60,879 nucleotides of DNA from Glycomyces sp. YM15 (GCF_016918015.1 NZ_JAERMK010000003.1:72576-133454), one strand, 5' to 3'. Positions 20,901 to 29,126 are shown, counted from the first letter of the stretch. The notes: generated by a model from the letters alone, not told the origin. Translations and numbers: made by a program.

Positions 20901-21125
20901 GGCGGTGTCGAGGCAGTGGCCGGTGACGGTGAGGACACCGTCACCGGCGCTGTCGTTGAATTCGTGGAGGAGGCGGCTCTTGCCGACCCCCGCGTCGCCG
21001 GAGACGAGCACTGTCGCGGGGCGCCCGCCGCGGGCGGCGTCGAGCGTCTTTCGGAGTGTGGCGAGCTCGGCGTCGCGGGCGAACAGGGGGAGATCGGAAC
21101 CCAGGCGCGGCATGTCAGCAATCAT
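17934..21125 (-). CDS. Large LuxR-family ATP-binding (LAL) transcriptional regulator
   Basis: The 1063-residue protein has an N-terminal AAA/NTPase module with Walker A GDAGVGKSRLL (about 43-53) and Walker B LVLTLEDLHWAD (about 140-151). A long alpha-helical TPR-like middle follows, and a C-terminal LuxR helix-turn-helix (LTPRELAVLRQVARGLTNKQIG, then KTVSVHLSRAMAKLEV). This is the MalT/LAL architecture, in which an inducer or protein binds the TPR region and ATP controls DNA binding. ATGs at 21125 and 21113 are both possible. The 79-residue gene ends 28 bases upstream on the same strand and may be co-transcribed. The target genes are unknown. Confidence 0.92.
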   Translation of the reverse strand: MIADMPRLGSDLPLFARDAELATLRKTLDAARGGRPATVLVSGDAGVGKSRLLHEFNDSAGDGVLTVTGHCLDTADSALPYLPFAEIVGALARDNPELAANHPGLSPLLPGHPTPAEGDLGRLGLFEAFHAALADLSAAQPLVLTLEDLHWADRSSRDLLAFLTSRLTGQRVLILGTYRADAVHRAHPLRPLLAELVRLPAVQRLHLDPFDSQHAADFVRELNTGLDAETVAKIAAASEGNAFLAEELAAAETHTVTFELAEVLLARLERLPDSAKQVVQLASVMGRRFTYQRLNAAAWSMLDENGLRHERELDQALRAAISHGIIVQKSADTYAFRHALLGEAVYTDLLPGERIRYHQKIAESLADDNGKGAEAELAHHAHESGDLPCALAASVRAADEAVELAAPAEALLHLERALTLFGKVPAEKRPEGLTELRLTVRAASNAEASGEIKRAQSYSAAAVRLADASGDRLQGAYTRRKYAKHLLSIEGGEQEAHRVAWEAWQLVKDDEPHTIKAWAQAVVARTVYHSRKYDEAAEWCARAIATADAVAAALAAEDQAGHPSTEAGAMRDGHLAAKADALLTRSIGAFRRGGQTLEATVARNDEARALVRGKGWHEVELRAHFNNGLVMVEAARIGEALTHFNRGMDLARSTGDKWSGYGLETAVRQVISNYMIGRWDEVDANGEMASSVLPGVVLTRLAAAVLLVDVARGRFDAADRRLDYLADRWQLDGQVLALASLCGVELDRWRGRPEDALRRAERATERMTRMRGYYLAGVSVCAAGVGAAADLAHRLRREGDAAGAKGAVSAGERLAERARFFNEHGRPLSGTLGPEGLAWVAQLDAEESRLYSDGDPDLWRAVAAAFDYRNAETGSVQAPPKRAAGAVEFDVHLDEQARLELALRDPVASEALALFEAGVDGAAHEDPTWAEPYRQALALWRLAEALLAAPGAEARTEAVAVLAEAKATALRLGAVPLVQELCALAERAGLDAAVPTTTPLTPRELAVLRQVARGLTNKQIGAELYISEKTVSVHLSRAMAKLEVAGRAAAVNAAHLRGYLTDG

Positions 21126-21153
21126 GACACGGGCCTACGACGTTCCGCGCCTG

Positions 21154-21393
21154 TCATTTCGCCGGCCGGACACGGGCGGCCCCGTGTCCGCCGGCGGGCT
21201 TCCCGGTCTCCTCGCCGCGGCCGAAGGCCTTGGCGACGCGGGAGGCGAGGCCCGCGTGGCGGACGTTCGCGCCGCCGCGGCGGGTGGCCTTGGCCGCTTT
21301 GACCATCTCGCGGGCCTGGCGTTCGTGCTCGGCCTGCTTGATGAGCTCCTCGGAGCGGGCGTAGTGGAGGTAGTTGAGTTCGAAGTCGTTCAT
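21154..21393 (-). CDS. Small basic hypothetical protein
   Basis: The 79-residue product starts MNDFELNYLHYARSEEL and is helical and charged up to about residue 45. A Gly/Arg/Lys-rich tail follows. The AAAGGAA site six bases before the ATG supports the start. I do not recognise the family. It lies directly upstream of the large LuxR-type regulator on the same strand. Confidence 0.65.
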   Translation of the reverse strand: MNDFELNYLHYARSEELIKQAEHERQAREMVKAAKATRRGGANVRHAGLASRVAKAFGRGEETGKPAGGHGAARVRPAK

Positions 21394-21533
21394 TGCGATT
21401 CCTTTGGTGTCGTGGCCGGGTTTTTCCGGCCTGACACCAATACTCGGACTGAGGCCCACGGGTGGGCATCAGGCTTCCACGCAGTCTCGGCCCTTACGGG
21501 CCTTAGTTCGGGGCCCGTCGCGCCTCAGGTCCC

Positions 21534-23612
21534 TTACTTTCGGCTGAGGGCCCTTACCCGGGACAGCCGCGAGGGCCACCAGACGGTCCGGCCGAGGTCG
21601 AAGGCGAGCGCCGGGACCAGGAGCGAGCGGACGATGACCGTGTCGAGGAGCACGCCGAAGGCGACGACGAACGCGATCTGCGCCAGGAACAGGATCGGCA
21701 GGACCGCGAGCGCCGAGAACGTCGCCGCCAGCACCACCCCTGCCGAGGTGATGACGCCGCCGGTGGCGACCAGGCCGCGCAGGGTCCCGGCGCGCGTGCC
21801 GATCCGCGTCGACTCCTCGCGGACCCGCGTCATCAGGAAGATGTTGTAGTCGATGCCCAGGGCCACCAGGAACACGAAGCCGAACAGGACCACAGTGGGG
21901 TCGGCGCCGGGGAACCCGAAGAGGTGGTTGAAGACCAGTGCCGAGACGCCCATGGTGGCGCCGAAGGACAGCACGACCGTGGCGGTGAGCAGCAGCGGCG
22001 CGAGCACGGCGCGCAGGAGCAGCATGAGGACCGCCAGGATGACCGCGAGCACGATCGGGATGATCACGGTCCGGTCCCTTGCGGAGGTCTCGAGCGTGTC
22101 GAGCTGGATCGCGGTGGGGCCGCCGACTTTCGCGTCGGCGCCGTCCACGGCGTGCACCGCGTCGCGCAGGCGCTCCACAGTGCTCATGGCCGCGTCGCTG
22201 TCGGGCGCGTCCTGCAGCACCGCGTCGATCGCCACGAGCCCTTCGGCTTCGACGACCTGCCCGGACGGGTCGGTCTTCGGGGCGACCTCGGCGACACCGT
22301 CCACTTCGGCCGCGGCGAGCACCGCGTCGAGCGCGTCGGCGTCGGCGATGATCAGCGCGGGCGCTCCCGAGCCGGCGGGGAAGTGCTGGGCGAGGACCTC
22401 CTGGCCGGCGACGGAGTCGACATCGGTGAGGAACACGTCGGTCTGCGCCGTGCCGTCCGCCTTGAGCTGCACCATGAAGGCCGCGGCGACGAGCAGGCCG
22501 ACGGCCGTCGTCAGCCAGACCGCGCGAGGCCGGCGGGCGACGAGCCCGGCGACCGAGGACCACAGCCGGGAGCGGCGCGCCCTGCCCTTGGCGACGCGGC
22601 GCGGCCAGAACGCGGCCCGTCCGAACAGCGCCAGCACCGCCGGGAGGAACGTCACCGCGGCCAGGAACGCCGCGGCGATCCCGATCGCCGCCACCGGTCC
22701 CAGGCCCCGGTTGGAGTCCAACTGGCTGAACAGCAGGCACAGCACGCCGAGGATCACGGTGCCCGCCGAGGCGGCGATCGGCTCGATCGTGGCACGCAGG
22801 GCCCGGCGGACCGCGGTGAAGCGGTCGGCGCCGGCGTCGAGCTCCTCCCGGAACCGGGCCACCAGCAGCAGCGCGTAGTCGGTGGCCGCGCCGAACACGA
22901 GGATGAACAGGATCCCCTGGCTCTGCCCGTTGAGGTCGATCGCGCCCGCGTCGGCGAGGGCGTAGACGACGGCGCTGGCAGCGGCGAGCGCGAACCCGCA
23001 CGAGAGCAGCACCAGGATCGGCAGCAGCGGGGAGCGGTAGACGAGGACGAGGATGACCGCGACGACGGCGGCGGCCACGAGCAGGAGCAGGCCGTCGACG
23101 CCGGCGAAGGCCTCGCCGAGGTCGGCGCCGAGCGCGGCCTGGCCGGTGACGAGCACGTCGAGGCCGTCGGGGCGCTCGGCTTCGAGCACGGCGCGGATCT
23201 CCTCGACCGCCGCCGCGTCGTCCTCGGCGTCGATGAGGACGACGAGCTGCGCGGCCTCGGGCGGGGTCTCGGCCGAGAGCTGCGGCGGGATCGGCGGCCC
23301 GGCGTTGAACTCGAGGTCCGCCAAGGCGGCGCTCGCCGTCTCGAGGTAGGCGAGGTCGGCGTCGGTGAGGCCGCCGAGGCGTTCGGCGACGACGACCGCG
23401 GGGGTCGCGTCGGTCTGGTCGAACGCGGCCCGCAGGTCGTTGACCTCGGTCGACTCGGCGGTGGACGGCAGGAACGCGGAGCCGTCGTTGGAGGCGACCT
23501 CGCTGAGCTTCCCGGCGAACGGCCCGGCGAAGGCGCCGAGGGCGAGCCAGGCCAGGGCCAGCAGTGCGGGTACGAGCCAGCGCAGCCGGGGTACGGGTCG
23601 GTCGGGCGCCAT
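21534..23612 (-). CDS. MMPL/RND-family membrane transporter
   Basis: The 692-residue protein has the MMPL layout: one N-terminal membrane helix (about 9-30), an extracytoplasmic domain, five to six helices (about 165-330), a second extracytoplasmic domain, and five more helices to the end. The motif GAATDYALLLVARFREEL and its second-half equivalent ALGIDYNIFLMTRVREE carry the proton-relay Asp-Tyr pairs. The ATG at 23612 has GAGGAG upstream; the frame is open for another 546 bases but that part is non-homologous. It is divergent from a MarR regulator with a palindrome in the shared gap, so it is probably a regulated efflux pump or lipid exporter. Confidence 0.92.
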   Translation of the reverse strand: MAPDRPVPRLRWLVPALLALAWLALGAFAGPFAGKLSEVASNDGSAFLPSTAESTEVNDLRAAFDQTDATPAVVVAERLGGLTDADLAYLETASAALADLEFNAGPPIPPQLSAETPPEAAQLVVLIDAEDDAAAVEEIRAVLEAERPDGLDVLVTGQAALGADLGEAFAGVDGLLLLVAAAVVAVILVLVYRSPLLPILVLLSCGFALAAASAVVYALADAGAIDLNGQSQGILFILVFGAATDYALLLVARFREELDAGADRFTAVRRALRATIEPIAASAGTVILGVLCLLFSQLDSNRGLGPVAAIGIAAAFLAAVTFLPAVLALFGRAAFWPRRVAKGRARRSRLWSSVAGLVARRPRAVWLTTAVGLLVAAAFMVQLKADGTAQTDVFLTDVDSVAGQEVLAQHFPAGSGAPALIIADADALDAVLAAAEVDGVAEVAPKTDPSGQVVEAEGLVAIDAVLQDAPDSDAAMSTVERLRDAVHAVDGADAKVGGPTAIQLDTLETSARDRTVIIPIVLAVILAVLMLLLRAVLAPLLLTATVVLSFGATMGVSALVFNHLFGFPGADPTVVLFGFVFLVALGIDYNIFLMTRVREESTRIGTRAGTLRGLVATGGVITSAGVVLAATFSALAVLPILFLAQIAFVVAFGVLLDTVIVRSLLVPALAFDLGRTVWWPSRLSRVRALSRK

Positions 23613-23656
23613 GAGCGGGTCTCCTCGCGTCTCGGTGTGGTTCCACGTCAGGATAG

Positions 23657-23669
23657 TTCGATGATCGAA
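23657..23669. promoter_or_regulatory. Palindromic operator candidate for the MarR regulator
   Basis: TTCGAT-G-ATCGAA is a perfect 13-bp palindrome in the 91-bp gap between the divergent MMPL and marR genes, where a MarR dimer would be expected to bind. Confidence 0.6.
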
Positions 23670-23703
23670 GCATTTCGCGGAGGCGTGGCCGGGATCATGG
23701 GGG

Positions 23704-24219
23704 ATGATGGGTCGCATGACCCGCGACTCCGGCGACGAGCAGGCGCTCACCGACCTCGACCTCACCCGTCTGCTCCAGACGCTCACCGTCGAGTCCGACC
23801 GGTACGCCGAGCGGTTCGGCGCGCACCACGGCCTGCACCGCACCGACGTGAACGCGCTCGCGCTCATCCTCGCGGCCGCCCGCCGCGGCGACCACATGTC
23901 CCCCACCGCCCTCGCCCGGGAACTCGGGCTGAGCCCTTCGGCGACGACCGCGCTCATCGACCGGCTCGAGGCCCTCGGGCACGTCCGGCGGGCCCGGCCG
24001 GCCGGGGACCGCCGCCGCGTCGCCCTGGAAGTGCCCGAAGCGGCCCTGGAGGAGGGGCGGCGGATGTTCGTGCCGCTCGCGGCGGCCTTCGCGGCGGCAT
24101 GGACGGGCTTCGACGCCACCGAGCGGGAGGTCGTCGCGCGCTTCCTCGAAGTGAGCACGGAGGCGATGCGCGAGGTCGGCGCCGAGTGGGGTCACGACGA
24201 CCCCCAGCGCCGCCGGTAG
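23704..24219 (+). CDS. MarR-family transcriptional regulator
   Basis: The 171-residue product has the winged helix-turn-helix of MarR proteins: LSPSATTALIDRLEALGHVRR is the recognition helix and wing entry (about 78-98), followed by the wing AGDRRRVALEV. Helices before and after form the dimer interface. ATGs at 23704 and 23716 are both possible. It is divergent from the MMPL transporter, the usual arrangement for an autoregulated repressor of an efflux pump. Its 3' end overlaps the convergent photolyase gene by 28 bp. Confidence 0.9.
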   Translation: MMGRMTRDSGDEQALTDLDLTRLLQTLTVESDRYAERFGAHHGLHRTDVNALALILAAARRGDHMSPTALARELGLSPSATTALIDRLEALGHVRRARPAGDRRRVALEVPEAALEEGRRMFVPLAAAFAAAWTGFDATEREVVARFLEVSTEAMREVGAEWGHDDPQRRR

Positions 24220-25385
24220 GACCCGTCGGGGTCGAAGCGTTCGGCCTGCCTGGCGTGGTTGAAACCGCGGTTCGGCCGGGTGTCGTTGCCGGTCCCGGCC
24301 GTCCACTGCCAGTTGCCCCAGTTGTTCGCCTCGTCGAGGTCGACCAGGTGGCGGGCGAACCAGTCCGCGCCGTCGCGCCAGTCGAGGCCGAGGGTCCTGA
24401 CGAGGTACCCGGCGCAGATGAGCCGTGCGCGGTTCGGCATCCAGCCCTCGTCGAGGAGCTGGCGCATGCCGGCGTCGACGATGCCGATCCCGGTGCTCGC
24501 GCTCTGCCAGGCGGCGAGGGCGGTGAGGTCGACCCGCCACTCGTCGCGGGCGCCGCGGCGGTAGGGCGTGTCGGTGAGCGCCGGGAACGCGTGGAGGACC
24601 TGGCGGTGGAAGTCGCGCCAGCACAGCTGCCTGACGAATGCCTCGGGCACGCGCGGGTCGGTCGCGAGGGCGCGGGCGGAGAGGCAGCCGAGGGCCAGGT
24701 GCGGGCTGAGCCGCGAGGTGCGGTCCGCGGCGAGCTCATCGCGCCGGTCGCCGTAGTCGCCCGCGCCGGGAGCCCACGCGTCGAGCCGGGTGAGGGCCGC
24801 GCGTTCGCCGCCGACGGGCAGGTTCGGTGCGGTCCCCTCAGGTGCGGGCAGGTCGTCGCTCTTCGGGAAGTCCTCGGGGACGCGCAGCCGTTCGGGCTCG
24901 GGGGCTTCGCCGCGCCGGCGCGCCTGCGACCAGGCGCGCCAGTAAGGGGTGAAGACCTTGTAGTGGTCGCCGCCGCCGCTGGGCAGGAGTCCGCCGGGCT
25001 CGACGACGGAGGGCCCGGCCGTGACGGTGCAGGCGATCCGTTCGCGCTCGCAGGCCGCGGCGAGGCGTTCGCGCAGCCCGGTCTCGAAGCGGCCGACGTC
25101 GCCGCCGCAGACGACCGCGTCGGCGCCGGTCTCGGCCCGCACCGCCATCACCAGGTCGACGGTCGGGCCGCGGCGCACGGCGAGGTCGCCGCCGAGTGCG
25201 CGGAGGGACCGCCGCAGGTCCGCGAGCGCGTCGAGCAGGAGGCGGCGGCGGTTCGGGTTGGACGCCCGGGCGGGGTCGTCCACGTAGAGCGGTACGACGC
25301 GGTCGGCGCGGGCGGCTTCGGCCAGCGCCGGGTTGTCGTGGACGCGCAGGTCGCCGGTGAACAGCAGCAGTGCGGTGGCGGGCAT
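24192..25385 (-). CDS. phr: Deoxyribodipyrimidine photolyase
   Basis: This FAD-dependent enzyme splits UV-induced cyclobutane pyrimidine dimers using light. The 397-residue product has an N-terminal alpha/beta antenna domain (ALLLFTGDLRVHDNPAL) and a C-terminal helical FAD domain. The latter has TSRLSPHLALGCLSAR, LCWRDFHRQVLHAFP and the signature MPNRARLICAGYLVRTL. The tail WQWTAGTGNDTRPN-RGFN contains the conserved Trp and Asn residues of class I CPD photolyases. The ATG at 25385 has GGAG upstream; the frame extends 11 codons further without homology. A cryptochrome is less likely because the repair residues are kept. Confidence 0.93.
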   Translation of the reverse strand: MPATALLLFTGDLRVHDNPALAEAARADRVVPLYVDDPARASNPNRRRLLLDALADLRRSLRALGGDLAVRRGPTVDLVMAVRAETGADAVVCGGDVGRFETGLRERLAAACERERIACTVTAGPSVVEPGGLLPSGGGDHYKVFTPYWRAWSQARRRGEAPEPERLRVPEDFPKSDDLPAPEGTAPNLPVGGERAALTRLDAWAPGAGDYGDRRDELAADRTSRLSPHLALGCLSARALATDPRVPEAFVRQLCWRDFHRQVLHAFPALTDTPYRRGARDEWRVDLTALAAWQSASTGIGIVDAGMRQLLDEGWMPNRARLICAGYLVRTLGLDWRDGADWFARHLVDLDEANNWGNWQWTAGTGNDTRPNRGFNHARQAERFDPDGSYRRRWGSS

Positions 25386-25447
25386 GTCGACTCCGGACGC
25401 TCCAAGGGGGCCGTCCATTGCGGACGACCCCCAGGAATCGTATGCGA

Positions 25448-26077
25448 TCAGGGCATGAGGACCGTGTCGATGATGTACACGGTCGCGTTGGCGGTCTGGA
25501 CGTTGCCGCAGACCACGGCGGCCTGGTCGTTGACGGTGAAGTCCTCGCCGGAACCGGTCACGGTGAGGCTTTCACCCTGGAGGGTGGTGTGCTCTCCGGC
25601 CAGGTCCTCGGGCGCGAGCTGGCCCGCGACGACGTGGTAGGTGAGGATGCCGGTCAGCGTCTCCTGGTCGGCCAGCACGGCTTCGAGGTCGGCCGCGGGG
25701 ATCGCGGCGAACGCGTCGTTGACCGGCGCGAAGACCGTGATGTCCTCGGCCGAGTTGAGCGTGTCGACCAGGTCCGCCTCGGTCACCGCGGCGACCAGTG
25801 TGGACAGCACCGGGTTGTTGCTCGCGGCGGTGGCGACCGGGTCGTCGGCCATGCCGGTGAAGGAGCCTTCGCCGTCCGCCGGGACGGCCGAACACGCCGC
25901 GCCGAACTCGCCGGAGGCCATCTCCTCGGTGGTCTCCTCCTCCGCCATGGTCGTTTCAGAGGAGGTGGCGTCCTCGGCGGCGTCGTCACTGCCTCCGTCG
26001 GAGCAGGCGGACATGGTGATCGCGAATCCGGCGGCCGCGGCCAGGGCTCCGGCGCGGGTCAGGAATCGAGTGTTCAT
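25448..26077 (-). CDS. Fasciclin-domain lipoprotein (MPT83/MPT70-like)
   Basis: The 209-residue product has a lipoprotein signal (about 1-26) ending in a TMSAC lipobox. An acidic Ser/Thr/Glu linker follows, then one fasciclin (FAS1) domain (about 80-209). The domain has the H1 box DITVFAPVNDAFA and the YH motif LTYHVVAG. It is therefore an extracellular, membrane-anchored adhesion-type protein. In mycobacteria the homologues MPT70/MPT83 are major SigK targets; here the gene ends a cluster containing sigK and rskA. No separate promoter of the SigK type is seen in the 60-bp gap upstream, so co-transcription with the molybdoenzyme is likely. Confidence 0.9.
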   Translation of the reverse strand: MNTRFLTRAGALAAAAGFAITMSACSDGGSDDAAEDATSSETTMAEEETTEEMASGEFGAACSAVPADGEGSFTGMADDPVATAASNNPVLSTLVAAVTEADLVDTLNSAEDITVFAPVNDAFAAIPAADLEAVLADQETLTGILTYHVVAGQLAPEDLAGEHTTLQGESLTVTGSGEDFTVNDQAAVVCGNVQTANATVYIIDTVLMP

Positions 26078-26137
26078 GGGTCTTGCCTCTCTCATCGGAT
26101 GCCGGGGGCGGTCGCCCTCGGCGGTCGTTCGGGTGGT

Positions 26138-27634
26138 CTATGCGGCGGTGACGACGACCGAGTGCCAGCCGGTCGCACCGTCGGGGAAGGGGGTGACCCG
26201 CTCCTCGGTCTGGGTGTCGCCCGCGGCGTCGGTGGCGCGGACCTCCAATTTGTGGCGCCCGGGTGCGGCGTCCCACTCCCACAGCCATTGGCGCCACGTG
26301 TCGGGGCCGATCACGGGAGCGAGGTCGGCTTCGGCCCAGGGGCCTTCGTCGACGCGGACCTCGACGCGGTCGATGCCGCGCCGCTGCGCCCAGGCGACCC
26401 CGGCGACGGCGGTGCGCCCGGCGGCGATGGTCCTGAGCGGCTTGGGGGTGTCGATGCGCGAGAAGGTCTTGATCGGGGCCTCGGCGGCCCAGTCCCGGCG
26501 GACCCAGTACGGGTCGAAGTCGGCGAACGAGGCGAGCTCGATCTCGACCAGCCACTTGGTGGCCGACACGTACCCGTACAGGCCGGGGACGATCATGCGG
26601 ACGGGGAAGCCGTGCTCGATCGGCAGCGGTTCGCCGTTCATGCCCACCGCGACGAGCGCGTCGCGTCCGTCGGTGCACGCGCTGGTGGGGGTCCCGGCGG
26701 TCCAGCCGTCGTGCGAGCGCCCGACCACCTGGTCGGCGCCCGGCCGGACGCCGGCCTCCTCGAGGAGCTCGGCCAGGGGGACGCCGAGCCAGCGGGCGTT
26801 GCCGGCCAGGGTGCCGCCGACCTCGTTGGAGACGCAGGAGATCGTGATCTCCCGTTCCACCAGGTCACGGTCGAGCAGGTCCTGATAGGCGAACTCCAGC
26901 GGGCGATCGACGCGTCCGGTGACGCGCAGGCGGTAGTCGTCGGGGAGGACCTGAGGGAGCACCAGGGCGGTGTCGACGCGGTAGAACTCGGCGTTCGGCG
27001 TCAGGTAGGGGGTGAGGCCCTCGACGTCGAGGCCTTCCCCGGCCGGGCCGGCGTCGATCGGTTCCGGCAGCCGGACGGCACCGCGGGCGGTCTCGACTTC
27101 CCCCGTGCCGCCCAGGCGCCATCCGGCCGCTCCCACCGCGCCCGCTCCCGCGAGCGCGATCAGGACCCCGCGCCGGTCGACGACCCTGCCGGGCACCGGC
27201 GGCGGTGCGGCGCTCGGCCGTCGGTACAGCATCCGCAGCACGAGCGCGCCGGCGACCGCGCCGACCAGGGAGGGCAGTGCCCAGGCCGCTGCGGCCGCGG
27301 GCCGGGAGAGGGCGGCAGCCGCTCCCGTCGCGCCGAGCAGCGCCAGGGCCGTGTAGCCGACCGCGATCCGGCGGCGTGCGAGCACGCCGACGGCGGCCGC
27401 GGCGGACGCGAGCACGAGTCCGATCCCGATGAACAGCACCAGCTTGTCGTGGACCCCGAAGGTCCGGATCGCGAAGGCCTTCACGGGTTCGGGGACGGCG
27501 TCGACCATGACCGCGCCCACGGCGGCGACCGGCGCGCTGCCGGGGGCCACCGCGGCGGCGGTCAGCTGGGCCGCGGCCAGGGCGGACCCGGCGCAGGCGA
27601 GGCCCGCGAGGGCTGCGATCGGTCTGCCGTTCAT
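26138..27634 (-). CDS. Membrane-anchored molybdopterin oxidoreductase (sulfite oxidase family)
   Basis: The 498-residue protein has four to five N-terminal membrane helices (about 5-135). A sulfite-oxidase-type molybdopterin domain follows, with the molybdenum-ligating Cys in ISCVSNEVGG (about C267). The C-terminal Ig-like Mo dimerisation domain starts near 400 (VAGVAWAQRRGIDRVEV). It lacks heme and cytochrome b5 domains. The catalytic domain should face outside; the substrate is unknown. The ATG has no ribosome-binding site and lies right after a SigK-like promoter, so the message may be leaderless. It sits between rskA and the fasciclin gene. Confidence 0.88.
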   Translation of the reverse strand: MNGRPIAALAGLACAGSALAAAQLTAAAVAPGSAPVAAVGAVMVDAVPEPVKAFAIRTFGVHDKLVLFIGIGLVLASAAAAVGVLARRRIAVGYTALALLGATGAAAALSRPAAAAAWALPSLVGAVAGALVLRMLYRRPSAAPPPVPGRVVDRRGVLIALAGAGAVGAAGWRLGGTGEVETARGAVRLPEPIDAGPAGEGLDVEGLTPYLTPNAEFYRVDTALVLPQVLPDDYRLRVTGRVDRPLEFAYQDLLDRDLVEREITISCVSNEVGGTLAGNARWLGVPLAELLEEAGVRPGADQVVGRSHDGWTAGTPTSACTDGRDALVAVGMNGEPLPIEHGFPVRMIVPGLYGYVSATKWLVEIELASFADFDPYWVRRDWAAEAPIKTFSRIDTPKPLRTIAAGRTAVAGVAWAQRRGIDRVEVRVDEGPWAEADLAPVIGPDTWRQWLWEWDAAPGRHKLEVRATDAAGDTQTEERVTPFPDGATGWHSVVVTAA

Positions 27635-27641
27635 GCCGGGT

Positions 27642-27668
27642 ATTCGGGGCCGGGCCGCCGGCGGATGG
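27642..27668 (-). promoter_or_regulatory. SigK-type promoter of the molybdoenzyme-fasciclin genes
   Basis: On the minus strand CCATCC (27668-27663) and CCGAAT (27647-27642) are separated by 15 bases. They match the hexamers I recall for mycobacterial SigK promoters (spacer there 16-17). The -10 ends 7 bases before the start codon, predicting a leaderless transcript. Confidence 0.6.
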
Positions 27669-27765
27669 GCCCTGGATCAATCTTTTTCGGATCAATGCCG
27701 TGAACGGGTAGGAAACACGGCGAAGGCCGGGCCCGCCGGCCCGGCCTTCACTCCTCCCCAGGCGC

Positions 27766-28521
27766 CTACGCGGGCAGTGCCACGTCGGCGACCATCGGCA
27801 GGGTCGGGGTCGTCGACCCGCCCGCCGGCTCTTCGGTGACACCGATGAGGTCGGTGTCGCCCAGTCCTTCGATCAGCATCGTCGCCGAGGAGTCGCCGGC
27901 GTCCATGACGCCCGCCGACTCCTGGCCGCCCTCATCGACCAGCCACACCTGGTACGAGCGGTCGTCGTCGACGGCGGCCAGGCCGGAGACGACCACGACG
28001 GCGTCGTCGAGCGATTCGGAGGCCACGACGGTGACGCGGCCGCCGCCGTCGGCCTCCTGATAGGCCACCTCGGCATCGGGGGCCTCCAGCACCGCGATCA
28101 TGCGCTCGGACTCCAGCGGCTCCTCCGGCCGCATGACCGTCCAGGCCGCGAAGATCCCCGCGAAGGCCGCGACGGCGGCGAGCGCGGCGGCGCCGACGGC
28201 GAGCCGCAGGCGCGGGAAGTGCAGGCGCGGGAGGCGCAGCCGCGGACGGCGCCGGGCGGGCCGCGGCGCGGCGTCAGGCTCGGTCGCGGCAGGGGCCTCC
28301 TGGCGAGTGCGGCGCACCTCCGCGAGGACGCGCTCGCGCAGGGCCGCGGGCGGTTCGGCCAGCGTCACGTCGGAGAGGCGCCACACCGCCTCCCGCAGCT
28401 CGGCCGCCTCCTGAGCGCACGAGACGCATGCGGCCAGGTGCTCGTCGACGAGGCGTCGCTCGTCGTCGTCGACCGCGTCGAGGACCCAGGGGCCGATGAG
28501 GGTGTGGACGTCGGTGCTCAT
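27766..28521 (-). CDS. rskA: Anti-sigma-K factor RskA
   Basis: The 251-residue single-pass membrane protein has an N-terminal cytoplasmic zinc-finger-like anti-sigma domain with HLAACVSC (about 28-35). A basic stretch and one membrane helix (about 107-129) follow. The extracytoplasmic RskA domain has YQVWLVDEGGQESAGV and a Thr-Pro-rich end. It should hold SigK inactive and release it by regulated proteolysis. Its ATG overlaps the sigK stop (ATGA), so synthesis is coupled. Confidence 0.92.
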   Translation of the reverse strand: MSTDVHTLIGPWVLDAVDDDERRLVDEHLAACVSCAQEAAELREAVWRLSDVTLAEPPAALRERVLAEVRRTRQEAPAATEPDAAPRPARRRPRLRLPRLHFPRLRLAVGAAALAAVAAFAGIFAAWTVMRPEEPLESERMIAVLEAPDAEVAYQEADGGGRVTVVASESLDDAVVVVSGLAAVDDDRSYQVWLVDEGGQESAGVMDAGDSSATMLIEGLGDTDLIGVTEEPAGGSTTPTLPMVADVALPA

Positions 28522-29126
28522 CGGGCCACCTCCAAGCAGTCGCGCAGTTTCGCGAGGCCGTCGCGGATCCGCGTCTTGACGGTGGGGACGGCCGTCTCGA
28601 GCAGGGTCGCGACCTGCCGGTACGTGTGCCCGCCGTAGTAGGCGAGGGTGACCGCCTGCCGTTGGAGTTCAGTGAGGGTCTTCAAGCAGCGGCGGACCTG
28701 GCGGTGCTCCAGGCGGCTGGCGGCGGTCTCGGCGACGGTGTCGTACTCGGGTTCGGCACCGCTCGCGGCGGCGCGTCGCTCGCGGTCGCCGGCGGCCTGC
28801 GCTGACCGGACCCGGTCGACGGCGCGGCGGTGGGCGATCGTGGTGATCCAGGCGCTCGCCGACCCGCGGCGCTCGTCGAACCGGGTGGCGGTGCGCCACA
28901 CCTCGACCAGGACTTCCTGGGCGACCTCCTCGGCCTGGGCCGGGTCGCGCAGGACGCGCACGCACAGCCCGTAGACGCGCGGCGCCATCAGGTCGTACAG
29001 GGAGGCGAAGGCCTCGTCCTCGCCGAGGGCGGTGCGATGCAGCAGCGCCTCCGGGCTCGCGGCCGCCGTAGCCGCGACGGCGGCCAGGTGCGGCTCTCGC
29101 CTGGCCCCGGCACCGGTGTCGAACAT
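28518..29126 (-). CDS. sigK: ECF RNA polymerase sigma factor SigK
   Basis: The 202-residue sigma factor has region 2 (ASLYDLMAPRVYGLCVRVLRD, then EEVAQEVLVEVW) and region 4 (LTELQRQAVTLAYYGGHTYRQVA, then AVPTVKTRIRDGLAKLR). Its identity as SigK rests on these regions together with the adjoining RskA-type anti-sigma gene and the fasciclin target. ATG 29126 has GGGAG at a normal distance, whereas GTG 29132 is too close to it. A SigK-like promoter lies upstream, suggesting autoregulation. The cluster order is sigK-rskA-molybdoenzyme-fasciclin. Confidence 0.92.
   Translation of the reverse strand: MFDTGAGARREPHLAAVAATAAASPEALLHRTALGEDEAFASLYDLMAPRVYGLCVRVLRDPAQAEEVAQEVLVEVWRTATRFDERRGSASAWITTIAHRRAVDRVRSAQAAGDRERRAAASGAEPEYDTVAETAASRLEHRQVRRCLKTLTELQRQAVTLAYYGGHTYRQVATLLETAVPTVKTRIRDGLAKLRDCLEVAR

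Noticed and set aside
17295..21302. A 1335-codon open frame on the plus strand
   Set aside because: It lies antisense to the LuxR-type regulator, whose motifs are clear; long antisense frames are expected at this GC content, and its protein is low-complexity.
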